Shown piece by piece: positions 8,100-16,788 of a stretch of DNA of 64,000 bases (the first letter of the stretch is position 1; the number at the start of each line of letters is the position of its first letter). The notes under the pieces were generated by a model. It was not told the origin of the DNA and did no database searches. It was given only the letters and a program-made list of their open reading frames with translations. The DNA lies in assembly GCA_964520525.1 (NCBI GenBank), contig CAZFNR010000004.1, positions 65,346-129,345 on the forward strand, written 5' to 3'. The translations under genes and the position numbers were made by a program. Source of the DNA: JAJPXC01 sp964520525 (lineage in GTDB: Bacteria > Bacteroidota > Bacteroidia > Bacteroidales > Muribaculaceae).

Positions 8100-8978
8100 T
8101 CAGCTCAGAATTAGGCTCAAATATGTCACTGCAGAAGCCAACAGAATCAGGGGTACCAATTCCAAGGCGCAAAGGTACAAAATAAAATAAAGCAACGAGG
8201 GGAAATTGTGGTAAAAAATTCTAAATCCTTTAATTATAAACATCATGCGAGCAACCACATACAAGCCTAAGGCAGCCCAAAGCATAGCGTCGGTAGCCGA
8301 TGGATAAAAGACGGTGACTAATGCCGGGACCATCAACGCGATGCCGAGAAACGCCTGCGACGAGTTAAAGCCCTTGACCCATTGCGAGGCCCCGATGGGG
8401 TCGGTGAACAGATAGCCCACAAACCGATAGGCCGCGAGCTGCAACAGATAGTAGGCACCCGCTACACCCGACAACACCACTATCGGCATGAATATCGCGG
8501 CCGGGGTCGCGATATAGCCGAGGCCGCTGAGCGCGGCATAAGCCAATAACCCCTCGCACACCCACAATTGGAACAGAAGCGCCACAAGCACGCGTGTTTC
8601 GTTGGCCGTCGGGTCGTCAAACGCATTGGCGCGGCGGCGCACCGACCACATATCAGATGCGAGCACTCTGAACAGCTTCGCGCAATGTTTGAAATTGAAC
8701 GCCACAAACAGAAACATCACCGTCAGCAACGTCAGTATCCCGGAGTCGGTAGCGACGCGCGGCTGCCGCGGCACGCCGGGGAGACCCGACAGGTAGGTGG
8801 TCTCTAACGACCTGCACGCCCCGCGCTCGGAAGCCGATGAGGGGGCTTCCTCTTCGCGACAGACGGATTGCTCCCACGGAAGCGCGACGGGGGCCACACT
8901 ATCTGCGGCAAGGACCGCATCCACTATGGTTACAATGGAGTCAGACGGAGCTTGGAGCGTATCGTTGGATGTTGGCAT
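8100..8978 (-). CDS. DUF4271 family polytopic membrane protein
   Basis: A 292-residue protein. Residues 1-85 are polar and low-complexity; from about residue 85 there are seven or so hydrophobic helices. The DUF4271 pattern is seen in FNFKHCAKLFR, a loop with TANETR, GFNSSQAFLGIALMVPAL and a C-terminal GFRIFYHNFPSLLYFILYLC segment. Function is not known; the gene habitually precedes hemD in Bacteroidota. It begins 11 bases after the LOG-family gene stop. Confidence 0.85.
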   Translation of the reverse strand: MPTSNDTLQAPSDSIVTIVDAVLAADSVAPVALPWEQSVCREEEAPSSASERGACRSLETTYLSGLPGVPRQPRVATDSGILTLLTVMFLFVAFNFKHCAKLFRVLASDMWSVRRRANAFDDPTANETRVLVALLFQLWVCEGLLAYAALSGLGYIATPAAIFMPIVVLSGVAGAYYLLQLAAYRFVGYLFTDPIGASQWVKGFNSSQAFLGIALMVPALVTVFYPSATDAMLWAALGLYVVARMMFIIKGFRIFYHNFPSLLYFILYLCALELVPLILLASAVTYLSLILS

Positions 8979-8989
8979 TGCGATGATAA

Positions 8990-9577
8990 TCAGAATTTAG
9001 GCGAAAGGGTAGGGGGGTGTGGAGCGCACAAGGCCAACTCGACCGCTTGATCCACGGTGGAAGCGACTGAGAAAAGGGCTTCATGGTCGGCGGGGATAAA
9101 CCGCTCGTCGACGGCATGGCCAATCATTCCGAGCAACCGGTTATAGTAGCCGTCGGTGTTCATTATCACGATGTTACCGTCGTACAGTCCGAGCTGACGC
9201 CATGTGATGATTTCAAGAAGTTCCTCCAACGTTCCGAACCCTCCGGGCAAAGCTATCGCGGCACGCGAAAGGCGGGCCATCGTCTCTTTGCGGATGTGCA
9301 TATCGGGGGTGACTTCAAGCCTGGAAAGGCCGAGGTGGTGCCAGCCGCGGTCGACCATGAAACGGGGTATCACCCCGATGGTCACTCCACCCGCCGATAT
9401 GGCGGCGTCATTCACCGCGCCCATCAAGCCCATACACCCGGCACCCGTTATCAACGGCAGCCCGGTCTCGGCGATGGCACGGCCGAGCCGGGCCGCCTCA
9501 GCCACATAGTGTGGGGCGACCCGCTCGCTCGACGCGCAATAGACGGTGATTCCTTTGACCGGATTATTTGTTGACAT
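8990..9577 (-). CDS. LOG-family protein (TIGR00730 Rossmann fold; nucleoside 5'-monophosphate phosphoribohydrolase-like)
   Basis: A 195-residue protein with the lysine-decarboxylase-like Rossmann motif PGGFGTLEE at about residues 111-119, ITGAGCMGLMGAVND near the N terminus, and TWRQLGLYDGNIV after the active site. LOG proteins release free base from cytokinin- or AMP-type nucleotides; some bacterial members act on AMP. The start overlaps the 3' end of the amylase gene by 14 bases. Confidence 0.9.
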   Translation of the reverse strand: MSTNNPVKGITVYCASSERVAPHYVAEAARLGRAIAETGLPLITGAGCMGLMGAVNDAAISAGGVTIGVIPRFMVDRGWHHLGLSRLEVTPDMHIRKETMARLSRAAIALPGGFGTLEELLEIITWRQLGLYDGNIVIMNTDGYYNRLLGMIGHAVDERFIPADHEALFSVASTVDQAVELALCAPHPPTLSPKF

Positions 9578-10994
9578 AAACTCGGTACTCGCCAGGTTTA
9601 AGTGATGCGGGAAGCTCCTCGGCGGCAGCGGTGAAGTAGTTCACCATATCTTTCGCCTCGGGTGTTTCACCCTTATACTCTACAGGCTGCTCAGCGGCAC
9701 CGAGATTAACCATGACAACTACTTTAGAGCCATCTTTCTCGCGCGAGAAGATGTAGAGGTCATCGCTCTTGGTGACATAGCGTTTCACCTCACCGCCAGC
9801 CTCACCGGCAAGCAAAGCCGCCTGGTTATGTTTCAGATTGTTGAGTTTCTGATAGAATGTGAAATAATCGTTACGCGGTTCCCAGTTGGGGGCTTTGTCC
9901 TTGACGAAGAACTCAAGAGCGCGGTTCATGCCGGTCTCCTGACCGGTGTAGATGAGCGGCATACCGGGCAGCGTGTAACTCAACACGGCGAATGCCTCGG
10001 TGAGATTGCCGAGACGCTCAAACTCAGTGCCTTCCCATGAATTGAGGTCATGGTTGGTAATCATGTTCATCAGGTAGGTGTCACGGGGATAAGTGGCGGC
10101 CTGCTCGGCGAGAAGCGAATCAATAGCCACAGCTTTCGTAGCGGGGAAAGTCCTCATCTGCTCACCATCTTTCTTGAAAGAATATTGGCCTGCGGTAGCG
10201 GCGATTGCGCTGAACAGGTCTTTCATCGGCCAGTTATAGCCCATGTCGAAACCGTTTTTCTGCAATGCGGGAACACTCGCCTCGGCAAGCATGAACAGGT
10301 CGGGGTTAACCTCTTGAAGCATCGGGCGCGTCTCATCCCAGAAATCGGTGGGCACCTCCATGGCAACGTCGCAGCGGAAGCCGTCGACACCCACTTCGGT
10401 GAGCCAGAATTTAAAAGCGTCGACCATGGCCGCGCGCATATCCTTGTTGTTATAGTCAAATTTGTAGACATCGGTCCAGTCATACGGCCCATACATATTG
10501 CCAAGCGAATCCTTGGCATACCAGTCGGGATGCTCGGTCACCCAAGCGTTGTCGCAACCCGAATGGTTAGGCACCCAGTCAAGTATCACTTTCATCCCTA
10601 AGTCATGGGCTTGCTTCACCACTTCTTTGAACTGTTCGAGTGTGCCGAACTCCGGATTGAAAGCCTTGTAGTCCTTCACGGCGTAATAACTGCCAAGCTC
10701 ACCCTTGCGGTTTTTCTCAGAAATGGGATACACAGGCATGAACCAAAGGATGTCGACCCCGAGGTCCTTTAATCGGGGGAGCTCGCAGGCAAAAGCGGTA
10801 ACCGTACCCGAGTCGGTGTACTGGCGCAAGTTCACCTCATAAATCACCGCTTTGCGGCTCCAGTCGGGGTGTTTCACGGTTGTGTAGGTTGAATCATTCT
10901 CGCCAATGGCATTGTTTTTCGCCGAGCGGTCGCTGCACCCGAAAAGCGATGTAGCCAACCCGGCAATCATAGTGAAAATTGCTAACTTTTTCAT
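9564..10994 (-). CDS. Lipoprotein alpha-amylase family glycoside hydrolase (GH13)
   Basis: A 476-residue enzyme with a lipoprotein signal peptide (MKKLAIFTMIAGLATSLFGC; Cys20 as lipobox cysteine), so probably held in the periplasm or at the surface. The four GH13 regions are present: DWVPNHSG, GFRCDVAMEV (nucleophile Asp), MLAEASVP (acid/base Glu) and MITNHDLNSW (third Asp). A C-terminal beta domain of about 90 residues follows. Related Bacteroidales enzymes cut alpha-1,4-glucans or cyclodextrins; the exact substrate cannot be told. It is not in a SusCD locus and has its own promoter. Confidence 0.93.
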   Translation of the reverse strand: MKKLAIFTMIAGLATSLFGCSDRSAKNNAIGENDSTYTTVKHPDWSRKAVIYEVNLRQYTDSGTVTAFACELPRLKDLGVDILWFMPVYPISEKNRKGELGSYYAVKDYKAFNPEFGTLEQFKEVVKQAHDLGMKVILDWVPNHSGCDNAWVTEHPDWYAKDSLGNMYGPYDWTDVYKFDYNNKDMRAAMVDAFKFWLTEVGVDGFRCDVAMEVPTDFWDETRPMLQEVNPDLFMLAEASVPALQKNGFDMGYNWPMKDLFSAIAATAGQYSFKKDGEQMRTFPATKAVAIDSLLAEQAATYPRDTYLMNMITNHDLNSWEGTEFERLGNLTEAFAVLSYTLPGMPLIYTGQETGMNRALEFFVKDKAPNWEPRNDYFTFYQKLNNLKHNQAALLAGEAGGEVKRYVTKSDDLYIFSREKDGSKVVVMVNLGAAEQPVEYKGETPEAKDMVNYFTAAAEELPASLKPGEYRVYVNK

Positions 10995-11025
10995 GCGGTG
11001 ATTGATTATGGTTAGATTCTTAACG

Positions 11026-11056
11026 CGAATTTACCCAAAACTTTCCCATAACCAAA
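11026..11056 (-). promoter_or_regulatory. Promoter of the alpha-amylase gene
   Basis: On the minus strand a TTTG (plus-strand 11053-11056) is followed after 19 bases by TAAATTCG (11026-11033), one mismatch from TAnnTTTG, 32 bases before the ATG. Confidence 0.55.
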
Positions 11057-11162
11057 ACTACCATCCCTAAAATCGCCAGACTTGCCCGGGTTCATTGTCA
11101 TAAAGTTTTGGCGTTGACAAGTCGGAGTGGAGAGTTTATATGGTTAGAGAAGGGGGCCGTTC

Positions 11163-11193
11163 TTGCCAATCCGGGGAAAATGGAGTAACTTTG
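11163..11193 (+). promoter_or_regulatory. Promoter of purD
   Basis: TTG at 11163-11165 and TAACTTTG at 11186-11193 with a 20-base spacer, 21 bases before the purD ATG. Confidence 0.7.
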
Positions 11194-11214
11194 TCCTCAA
11201 ATCACCTATAACTG

Positions 11215-12483
11215 ATGGATATTCTATTGCTTGGTTCAGGCGGTCGCGAATCGGCGCTGGCCTGGAAAATGAGTCAAAGCCCGCTGCTGGGCAAGTTGTT
11301 TATCGCTCCCGGCAACGGCGGAACCGGTGCCTACGGGACAAACGTTGCCATCTCCCCGCTCGACTTTGACGCCCTGCGCAAGTTTGTCGACGACAACTCA
11401 ATCGACATGATTGTCGTCGGAAACGAAGACCCGCTTGTAGCCGGCATATACGACTATTTTGAAAACCACCCCGTGCTTGTCGCGGGGCCCTCGAAAGCGG
11501 GAGCGCAACTCGAGGGGAGCAAGGATATGGCAAAACGCTTCATGGTCGACCACGGAATCCCCACCGCACGCTACCGCTCGTTCACAGCCGACACCATCGA
11601 GGAGGGCTACACGTTCCTCGAATCGCTGAAAGCTCCCTACGTCCTCAAAGCCGACGGACTCGCAGCCGGAAAAGGGGTGCTCATCATCAATGACCTCGAC
11701 GAAGCTAAAAAAAGCCTTGCCGAGATGCTCGGAGGCTTGTTTGGCAAGTCATCGGCCACAGTGGTAATCGAGGAGTTCCTCAGCGGCATCGAGTGCTCTG
11801 TGTTCGTTCTCACCGACGGCAACGGCGGCTACCGAGTGCTACCCGTGGCAAAAGATTACAAACGCATAGGGGAAGGCGACACCGGGCTCAACACCGGCGG
11901 AATGGGAGCCGTCAGCCCGGTACCGTTTGCCGACGCCGATTTCATGGACAAGGTCGAGAGCCGCATCATCCGCCCCACCATCAACGGCCTTATCGACGAG
12001 GGCATCACCTACCGCGGATTCATCTTCCTGGGACTGATTAACGTCGGCGGCGAACCGATGGTCATCGAATACAACGTGCGCATGGGCGACCCCGAAACCG
12101 AGGCCGTGATGCTCCGCGTCGATTCCGACATTCTCGAGCTGATGAAAGCCGCTGCCGAAGGGAATCTACGCGACCTGCCGCTGAAAGAGTCACACAAAAC
12201 CGCCGTAACCGTCATGATGGTGTCGGGAGGCTATCCCGGAGCATATCCCAAAGGCAAGGCAATCACAGGTACCGACAACGTGACCGACAGCATACTGTTC
12301 CACGCCGGGACCGCCGTCAACTCCGACGGACAGCTTGTCACATCAGGCGGACGCGTAATCGCCGCAAGTTCTCTCGGCGACTCTATCCCCGACGCTCTCG
12401 CTCGCAGCTATGCGTCAATCGACAAGGTTAATTTCGACGGCAAATACTTCCGTCGCGACATCGGTCGCGATCTGATGGCATGA
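11215..12483 (+). CDS. purD: Phosphoribosylamine--glycine ligase PurD
   Basis: A 422-residue ATP-grasp enzyme joining 5-phosphoribosylamine and glycine to form GAR in purine synthesis. N domain: MDILLLGSGGRESALAWK. ATP-grasp: VLKADGLAAGKGV with IEEFLSGIECSVF. The family signature is visible as RMGDPETEAVM. Full normal length. Its stop overlaps the ATG of the next membrane protein gene (ATGA), so the two are probably translated together. The other pur genes are not in the window. Confidence 0.97.
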   Translation: MDILLLGSGGRESALAWKMSQSPLLGKLFIAPGNGGTGAYGTNVAISPLDFDALRKFVDDNSIDMIVVGNEDPLVAGIYDYFENHPVLVAGPSKAGAQLEGSKDMAKRFMVDHGIPTARYRSFTADTIEEGYTFLESLKAPYVLKADGLAAGKGVLIINDLDEAKKSLAEMLGGLFGKSSATVVIEEFLSGIECSVFVLTDGNGGYRVLPVAKDYKRIGEGDTGLNTGGMGAVSPVPFADADFMDKVESRIIRPTINGLIDEGITYRGFIFLGLINVGGEPMVIEYNVRMGDPETEAVMLRVDSDILELMKAAAEGNLRDLPLKESHKTAVTVMMVSGGYPGAYPKGKAITGTDNVTDSILFHAGTAVNSDGQLVTSGGRVIAASSLGDSIPDALARSYASIDKVNFDGKYFRRDIGRDLMA

Positions 12484-13466
12484 AAGCGTCGGCTCTCTCC
12501 CAATACATCCACTCACGCGGCTTCGCCGCTCTGCTGACGGCAATCGCCGTCACAGGCGCGGTGGTGGCTTACTCCTGCGGCAACACCATCCCCATCTCCG
12601 GCGATAAGGGGCTGGCTCTGCCGTCGGCCAACCACTGGATTTCATCCCGGTTCCTATCACTTGCCATAAGCCTCGGCCTCAGCCTGACAGTAGCCATGAT
12701 GACGGTCTACATCAACCGCGTTTACAACGTGCTGCGCAGCATGACGATGCTATTTGCCGGGATATTTTTCATCATGCAGGCCGCCACACCCTCGCTGATG
12801 AATCAGCTATATGGCGGTATCATCGCTTGCACAGTGCTGATTGTCTGCGCATTGATACTCTTTTCACTTTATGGCCGCCCCGACAGCACCCGCCGCGTGT
12901 TCCTGATGTTTTTCCTCGCCTCGCTCACGTCCCTGTGCCAATACACGCTGCTGTTCTACATCCCGATGCTGCTCATCGGATGCATCCAGATGAGAGTGCT
13001 CAACCTGCGCTCATTCCTCGCCGCCATGACGGGATGCGTGACACCGCTGTGGATTTTCATCGGATTCGGCATCATAACTCCTGCCGACCTCCGATGTCCC
13101 GATTTCATAAGCTACTTCGCGATGATGACCAACCGCGAAATCGCGCCTATCGCAGCCACCACAGCCGTCACAATGATAATCGGGACGTTTTTCACCCTGC
13201 TCAACCTCATGAAAATCCTGAGCTACAACAGCCGCACGCGAGCCTACAACGGCTTTTTCTCGCTGCTGCTGTTTGCCACGATACTCCTGATTATATTTGA
13301 TTTTGTCGATTTGGCGGTCTACATCCCGCTGCTCAACTGCTGCGCCGCCTTCCAAGTGGGTCACTTCTTCACCTTACGGCGCGGCCGGCGAAGCTATATC
13401 GGCATATTCGCCATAATACTGATTTACATAGCGTTATACCTATGGAACGTGACAAGTTCAGGATAA
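12480..13466 (+). CDS. Polytopic membrane protein of unknown function
   Basis: A 328-residue protein with about nine to ten hydrophobic helices, short loops and few charged residues; the first helix begins near residue 17 and the last ends close to the C terminus. I recognise no catalytic motif and no family with confidence. It overlaps purD by 4 bases and pdxB by 25 bases, so its expression is tied to purine and pyridoxal-phosphate enzymes, though that may only reflect operon layout. Confidence 0.75.
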   Translation: MKASALSQYIHSRGFAALLTAIAVTGAVVAYSCGNTIPISGDKGLALPSANHWISSRFLSLAISLGLSLTVAMMTVYINRVYNVLRSMTMLFAGIFFIMQAATPSLMNQLYGGIIACTVLIVCALILFSLYGRPDSTRRVFLMFFLASLTSLCQYTLLFYIPMLLIGCIQMRVLNLRSFLAAMTGCVTPLWIFIGFGIITPADLRCPDFISYFAMMTNREIAPIAATTAVTMIIGTFFTLLNLMKILSYNSRTRAYNGFFSLLLFATILLIIFDFVDLAVYIPLLNCCAAFQVGHFFTLRRGRRSYIGIFAIILIYIALYLWNVTSSG

Positions 13467-14455
13467 TCGTCGAGCGCAACATACCATTTATCGACGGCGT
13501 GCTCGACGACCTTGCCGACGTGCGCTACCTCCCTGCGTCGGAAATCACCTCCGAAACCATGGCGCAAGTCGACGCGCTCGTCACTCGTACACGCACACGC
13601 TGTGACCGCCGCCTGCTCGACGGCTCGCGATGCAGCTTCATAGCCACAGCCACCATCGGCACCGACCATATAGACCTCCCCTACTGCGCAAGCCGCGGTA
13701 TAACTGTCGCCAACGCCCCGGGATGCAACGCGCCCGCCGTGGCGCAATGGGTGCTGTCGTCGGCGTTGAGACTGATTGACGGCGACCCCTCGACCAAAAC
13801 CATAGGGATAGTCGGGGTGGGGCATGTAGGCTCAATCGTCGACCGCTGGGCGCGCGGGCTCGGATTCAAGACACTATTGTGCGACCCCCCAAGAGCCGAC
13901 CGCGGAGACTCCGGCGATTTTGTCACTATCAACGAAATTGCGGAAAAAGCCGACATCATCACCTTTCACACTCCGCTGACACGCGACGGCCTCTACCCGA
14001 CATTCCACCTCTGCGACGCTGCGTTCCTTAACCGCTGCTCTCGTCGCCCTATTATTATGAATGCCGCCCGCGGCCCGGTCACCGACACCGCGGCACTCAT
14101 CGAAGCCCTTGATTCCCACCTGATTTCGGCAGCAGCAATCGACTGCTGGGAAGGGGAGCCAAACATATCGGAACGACTGCTAAAGCTAACCTCGATAGCC
14201 ACCCCCCATATCGCCGGATACTCGCGCGAAGGAAAAATCAGAGCCACACAGATGGCTCTCGACGCGCTGACAACCCATTTCGGCTTGCCCCGGCTATTGG
14301 CATCAGCTCCCGCGGCACCCGCTCCCAAAGCCACCGTGACCGCCACCGAACTCCTTGACAGCTACGACCCGCTTGTCGATACCGCGGCACTCCGCCGCAA
14401 TCCCGCCGACTTCGAGTCACTGCGCAACAACTACCGCCTCCGCGCCGAGCCTTAG
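13442..14455 (+). CDS. pdxB: Erythronate-4-phosphate dehydrogenase PdxB
   Basis: A 337-residue D-2-hydroxyacid dehydrogenase-type enzyme, second step of the DXP-dependent pyridoxal phosphate pathway. The substrate domain has RTRTRCDRRLLDG and ATIGTDHID. The NAD domain has IGIVGVGHVGSIVDRWARG, and the catalytic region FHTPLTRDG, NAARGPVTD and TPHIAGYSREGK (catalytic His). PdxB is indicated over other family members by the N-terminal ERNIPFIDGVLDDL and by the C-terminal extension. It starts inside the preceding membrane protein gene (25-base overlap). Confidence 0.92.
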   Translation: MERDKFRIIVERNIPFIDGVLDDLADVRYLPASEITSETMAQVDALVTRTRTRCDRRLLDGSRCSFIATATIGTDHIDLPYCASRGITVANAPGCNAPAVAQWVLSSALRLIDGDPSTKTIGIVGVGHVGSIVDRWARGLGFKTLLCDPPRADRGDSGDFVTINEIAEKADIITFHTPLTRDGLYPTFHLCDAAFLNRCSRRPIIMNAARGPVTDTAALIEALDSHLISAAAIDCWEGEPNISERLLKLTSIATPHIAGYSREGKIRATQMALDALTTHFGLPRLLASAPAAPAPKATVTATELLDSYDPLVDTAALRRNPADFESLRNNYRLRAEP

Positions 14456-14490
14456 CGGCTCAGAGCCATCAGAGCAGTTCAGACAGGCAC

Positions 14491-14522
14491 AAAAAAAAAT
14501 TAATTGTCTCACGACAATTAAT
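14491..14522 (-). terminator. AT-rich terminator hairpin downstream of the methyltransferase gene
   Basis: ATTAATTGT (14499-14507) pairs perfectly with ACAATTAAT (14514-14522), loop of 6. On the minus strand it is followed by nine T. The stem is AT-only apart from one G-C pair. It lies about 170 bases beyond the methyltransferase stop. Confidence 0.6.
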
Positions 14523-14562
14523 CCTCTTAACCTTAAATCTAATACCATGAAAAACACGTTGC

Positions 14563-14570
14563 AAAGGTAA
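14563..14570 (-). promoter_or_regulatory. Possible minus-strand -7 box in the pdxB-methyltransferase gap
   Basis: The plus-strand CAAAGGTA near 14563-14570 reads TACCTTTG on the minus strand, matching TAnnTTTG. No good -33 element is seen. Transcription from here would run into the terminator at 14491-14522 after roughly 60-70 bases. The plus-strand ATG nearby opens only a 7-codon frame. Confidence 0.3.
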
Positions 14571-14693
14571 GCGTTTTTGTGTTATAAAACATAGTTTTCC
14601 AAAATAAAACGCGCCCATTTTGCTTTTTTTAACCATTACATCCTCTCCTTTCGCCCTTTAATCTCTTGATAACATTGCCACATCGCCTATCAA

Positions 14694-15584
14694 TCATTGA
14701 TAGTCCATGATGCTTTTGGCAACGAACTTTCCTAAATTTACGGGAACGGCATTACCTATCATCTGTTCCATCTCACTTTTATTCCCACAGAATATGAAAT
14801 CATCCGGAAAGGTCTGAATGAGGCTCCGCTCGTGCGTGTTAAGCGGTCTCACCCCATCCAGCGAGTCAACTGGATCATTATGGTGCAACACATATCCCTT
14901 AGGGATGGGCCGATTCACCCCCCTTATGGTAGGGCTTGGTTCATGAACACTGAAGACACCACGCCTTGCGTAACTCCGCGGATGACGGTAGTAGTACTCT
15001 ATGTCAATTCTATCTCCCAAATAATCTTTGACTGACATCGGTTTTACAGACATCCTGCCTCTAATAAAATCGAAAATAAAATCATCATCAGCCCCTAAAC
15101 GCCCTATAAGAAAAAATCTCTTGCGCTTCTGTGGCACACCGCATAATGAAGCGTCCAAAATGATTTGGGTTAAGCCATAACCGGCGGCTTTAAATATCTC
15201 TATTGCTTGAGAAAGTTTTCGAGTTTTGGTGATTGTAGCCACATTTTCCATCATAACCCATTCAGGACGCAATGTTGCAACGATATTGGCAAACGACAGC
15301 GTAAGGTCTCCTCTGCCGTTATCTTCATTTCTCAATCCCGCACTGCTAAAATCCTGACAAGGCGGCCCTCCTATAATCATGTCGGGTGAATATTTTGCAA
15401 TATCCTCACAAGCTGACATCACATCAAACAAATTCAATTTATTAATGGGATGAGTGAAGTTATACATATAAGTTGAAACCGCTGGGTCCCAATTATCGTA
15501 TGCCGCCACAACCTCCATGCCTGCCTTTTCAAAGCCCAACGACAAACCTCCGCAACCGCAAAACAAATCTACGACTCTCATCAT
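14694..15584 (-). CDS. Type II DNA (cytosine-5) methyltransferase
   Basis: A 296-residue m5C methyltransferase. Motif I: VDLFCGCGGLSLGFEKAG (residues 5-22). Motif IV: GGPPCQDFSSAG with catalytic Cys76. Motif VI: MMENV (Glu113). Motif VIII: QKRKRFFLIGR. Motif IX: RPLNTHERSLIQTFPDDF. Motif X: QMIGNAVPVNLGK. The target-recognition region between VIII and IX is short, as in small type II enzymes. It is the modification partner of the HindVP-like endonuclease just upstream, whose stop overlaps its start by 4 bases. Base composition is visibly AT-richer than the flanking genes, a sign of transfer. Confidence 0.95.
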   Translation of the reverse strand: MMRVVDLFCGCGGLSLGFEKAGMEVVAAYDNWDPAVSTYMYNFTHPINKLNLFDVMSACEDIAKYSPDMIIGGPPCQDFSSAGLRNEDNGRGDLTLSFANIVATLRPEWVMMENVATITKTRKLSQAIEIFKAAGYGLTQIILDASLCGVPQKRKRFFLIGRLGADDDFIFDFIRGRMSVKPMSVKDYLGDRIDIEYYYRHPRSYARRGVFSVHEPSPTIRGVNRPIPKGYVLHHNDPVDSLDGVRPLNTHERSLIQTFPDDFIFCGNKSEMEQMIGNAVPVNLGKFVAKSIMDYQ

Positions 15585-16639
15585 TCAAACAAATCCGGGC
15601 TATTAACTATGACAGCGTCAAACCGTCGTTCAGGACTCAATAAATTCTGCCCGCCACCCAAAATGATATTTTTAATTTCTTTCTTTGAAATCCTTGGATG
15701 AGTGAGCTCGGCACTTTTCAAGAATTTATGGGTTTGGACTCCACTCAACGCAAATGCCTTATCATTGCCCGTGTTATAGGAATGCAGCCTGACTATCCTT
15801 TTATAATCAAACTGATTATACACACAATACTCAAACAACATTAGATACAGCCATATCATTGCTCTCATGGGTCGGGTTACAGTTCCCGAACTGTCATCAT
15901 CTTTATTAAACATCTGTATGACAGCGAGATTAGTCCAAACAAACACATCCAGACAATCATCGGCGAGTGTCGGTTTTCCCTTAATCGTTTTCCATATCGC
16001 ATTCAAAATCAAAGGAGTCTGCTTATCGTGAAGATATGACGATACTCTCATTATCGCATCTCGGATTTCATTATACCTCGGCAGCACTTCACTGATTTCT
16101 TCCCAATGATTGATATGGACATCTCCCAGCAGACTCTTTAGAAGAGTTTTACCTTCCATACCGATAAAATTATTGCATATCGAACAAGCGATGAAATTAA
16201 TTGTCGGAGGCCTAACCACAATCTCACAGCTATACTCTTCTTCACTCCTATTTCGCGTTGTATTATCTGGTATCGCAGTAAGTTTAATTTCAAGGCCAAT
16301 CAACGGCATATCACTCGCTGAATCAATCATCACCAAATCAATTGTCTCACGCTTGCCGGTGTAAAATTTATCATAGGCCGGAAAGCCGCTCTCGTACATG
16401 TAAAAAGCGTTTTCTGCTAAAGGATTGATTTTATAGAGTTCAGAGGCTGTAATATAACCATGCTCTATCACATTATTTTCATTGGTCTTAATCAGAACAG
16501 GGCTGATATTATTATAATCCATGTATGCGACCAATGAAGCGGGGAAAGAGCTATTGAACTGATTCTTCCCCCAAAAGCGCGCTTTGGTGAAATTACGGCT
16601 GCTGTTGTTGTGGCCTTGGGCAAATAATCCTGGTTCCAT
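15581..16639 (-). CDS. HindVP-family type II restriction endonuclease
   Basis: A 352-residue protein. The N-terminal half has the HindVP family pattern as I remember it: RNFTKARFWGKNQFNSSFP, then a central YESGFPAYDKFYTG segment and a PD-(D/E)xK core formed by ETIDLVMIDS (Asp101) and LIGLEIKLTAIPDNT (Glu117, Lys119), followed by EIVVRPPTINF. HindVP cuts GRCGYC; whether this homologue shares that site is not visible. It is first in the operon, upstream of its methyltransferase. AT-richer than its neighbours. A start at 16639 is supported by a -7 box 22 bases upstream. Confidence 0.88.
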   Translation of the reverse strand: MEPGLFAQGHNNSSRNFTKARFWGKNQFNSSFPASLVAYMDYNNISPVLIKTNENNVIEHGYITASELYKINPLAENAFYMYESGFPAYDKFYTGKRETIDLVMIDSASDMPLIGLEIKLTAIPDNTTRNRSEEEYSCEIVVRPPTINFIACSICNNFIGMEGKTLLKSLLGDVHINHWEEISEVLPRYNEIRDAIMRVSSYLHDKQTPLILNAIWKTIKGKPTLADDCLDVFVWTNLAVIQMFNKDDDSSGTVTRPMRAMIWLYLMLFEYCVYNQFDYKRIVRLHSYNTGNDKAFALSGVQTHKFLKSAELTHPRISKKEIKNIILGGGQNLLSPERRFDAVIVNSPDLFE

Positions 16640-16660
16640 ATAATGAAATAATTACTCTCA

Positions 16661-16668
16661 CAAAGATA
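16661..16668 (-). promoter_or_regulatory. -7 box of the restriction-modification operon
   Basis: Minus-strand TATCTTTG, 22 bases before the endonuclease ATG. No convincing -33 element; no C-protein box or inverted repeat was noticed around it. Confidence 0.5.
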
Positions 16669-16741
16669 GCTATTTTTTCAATCTGTTCGCTTGAAGAGTA
16701 AACATAAATCATCTGTTAGATTATTTTTGCCGATAAAGTGT

Positions 16742-16749
16742 TATCTTTG
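16742..16749 (+). promoter_or_regulatory. -7 box of pyrH
   Basis: TATCTTTG, 39 bases before the pyrH ATG. The nearest TTTG (16726-16729) is 12 bases away, closer than usual. Confidence 0.5.
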
Positions 16750-16788
16750 CAAGAAAGAGAATCTTATCAAGATTAAAAATAGTTAGAT

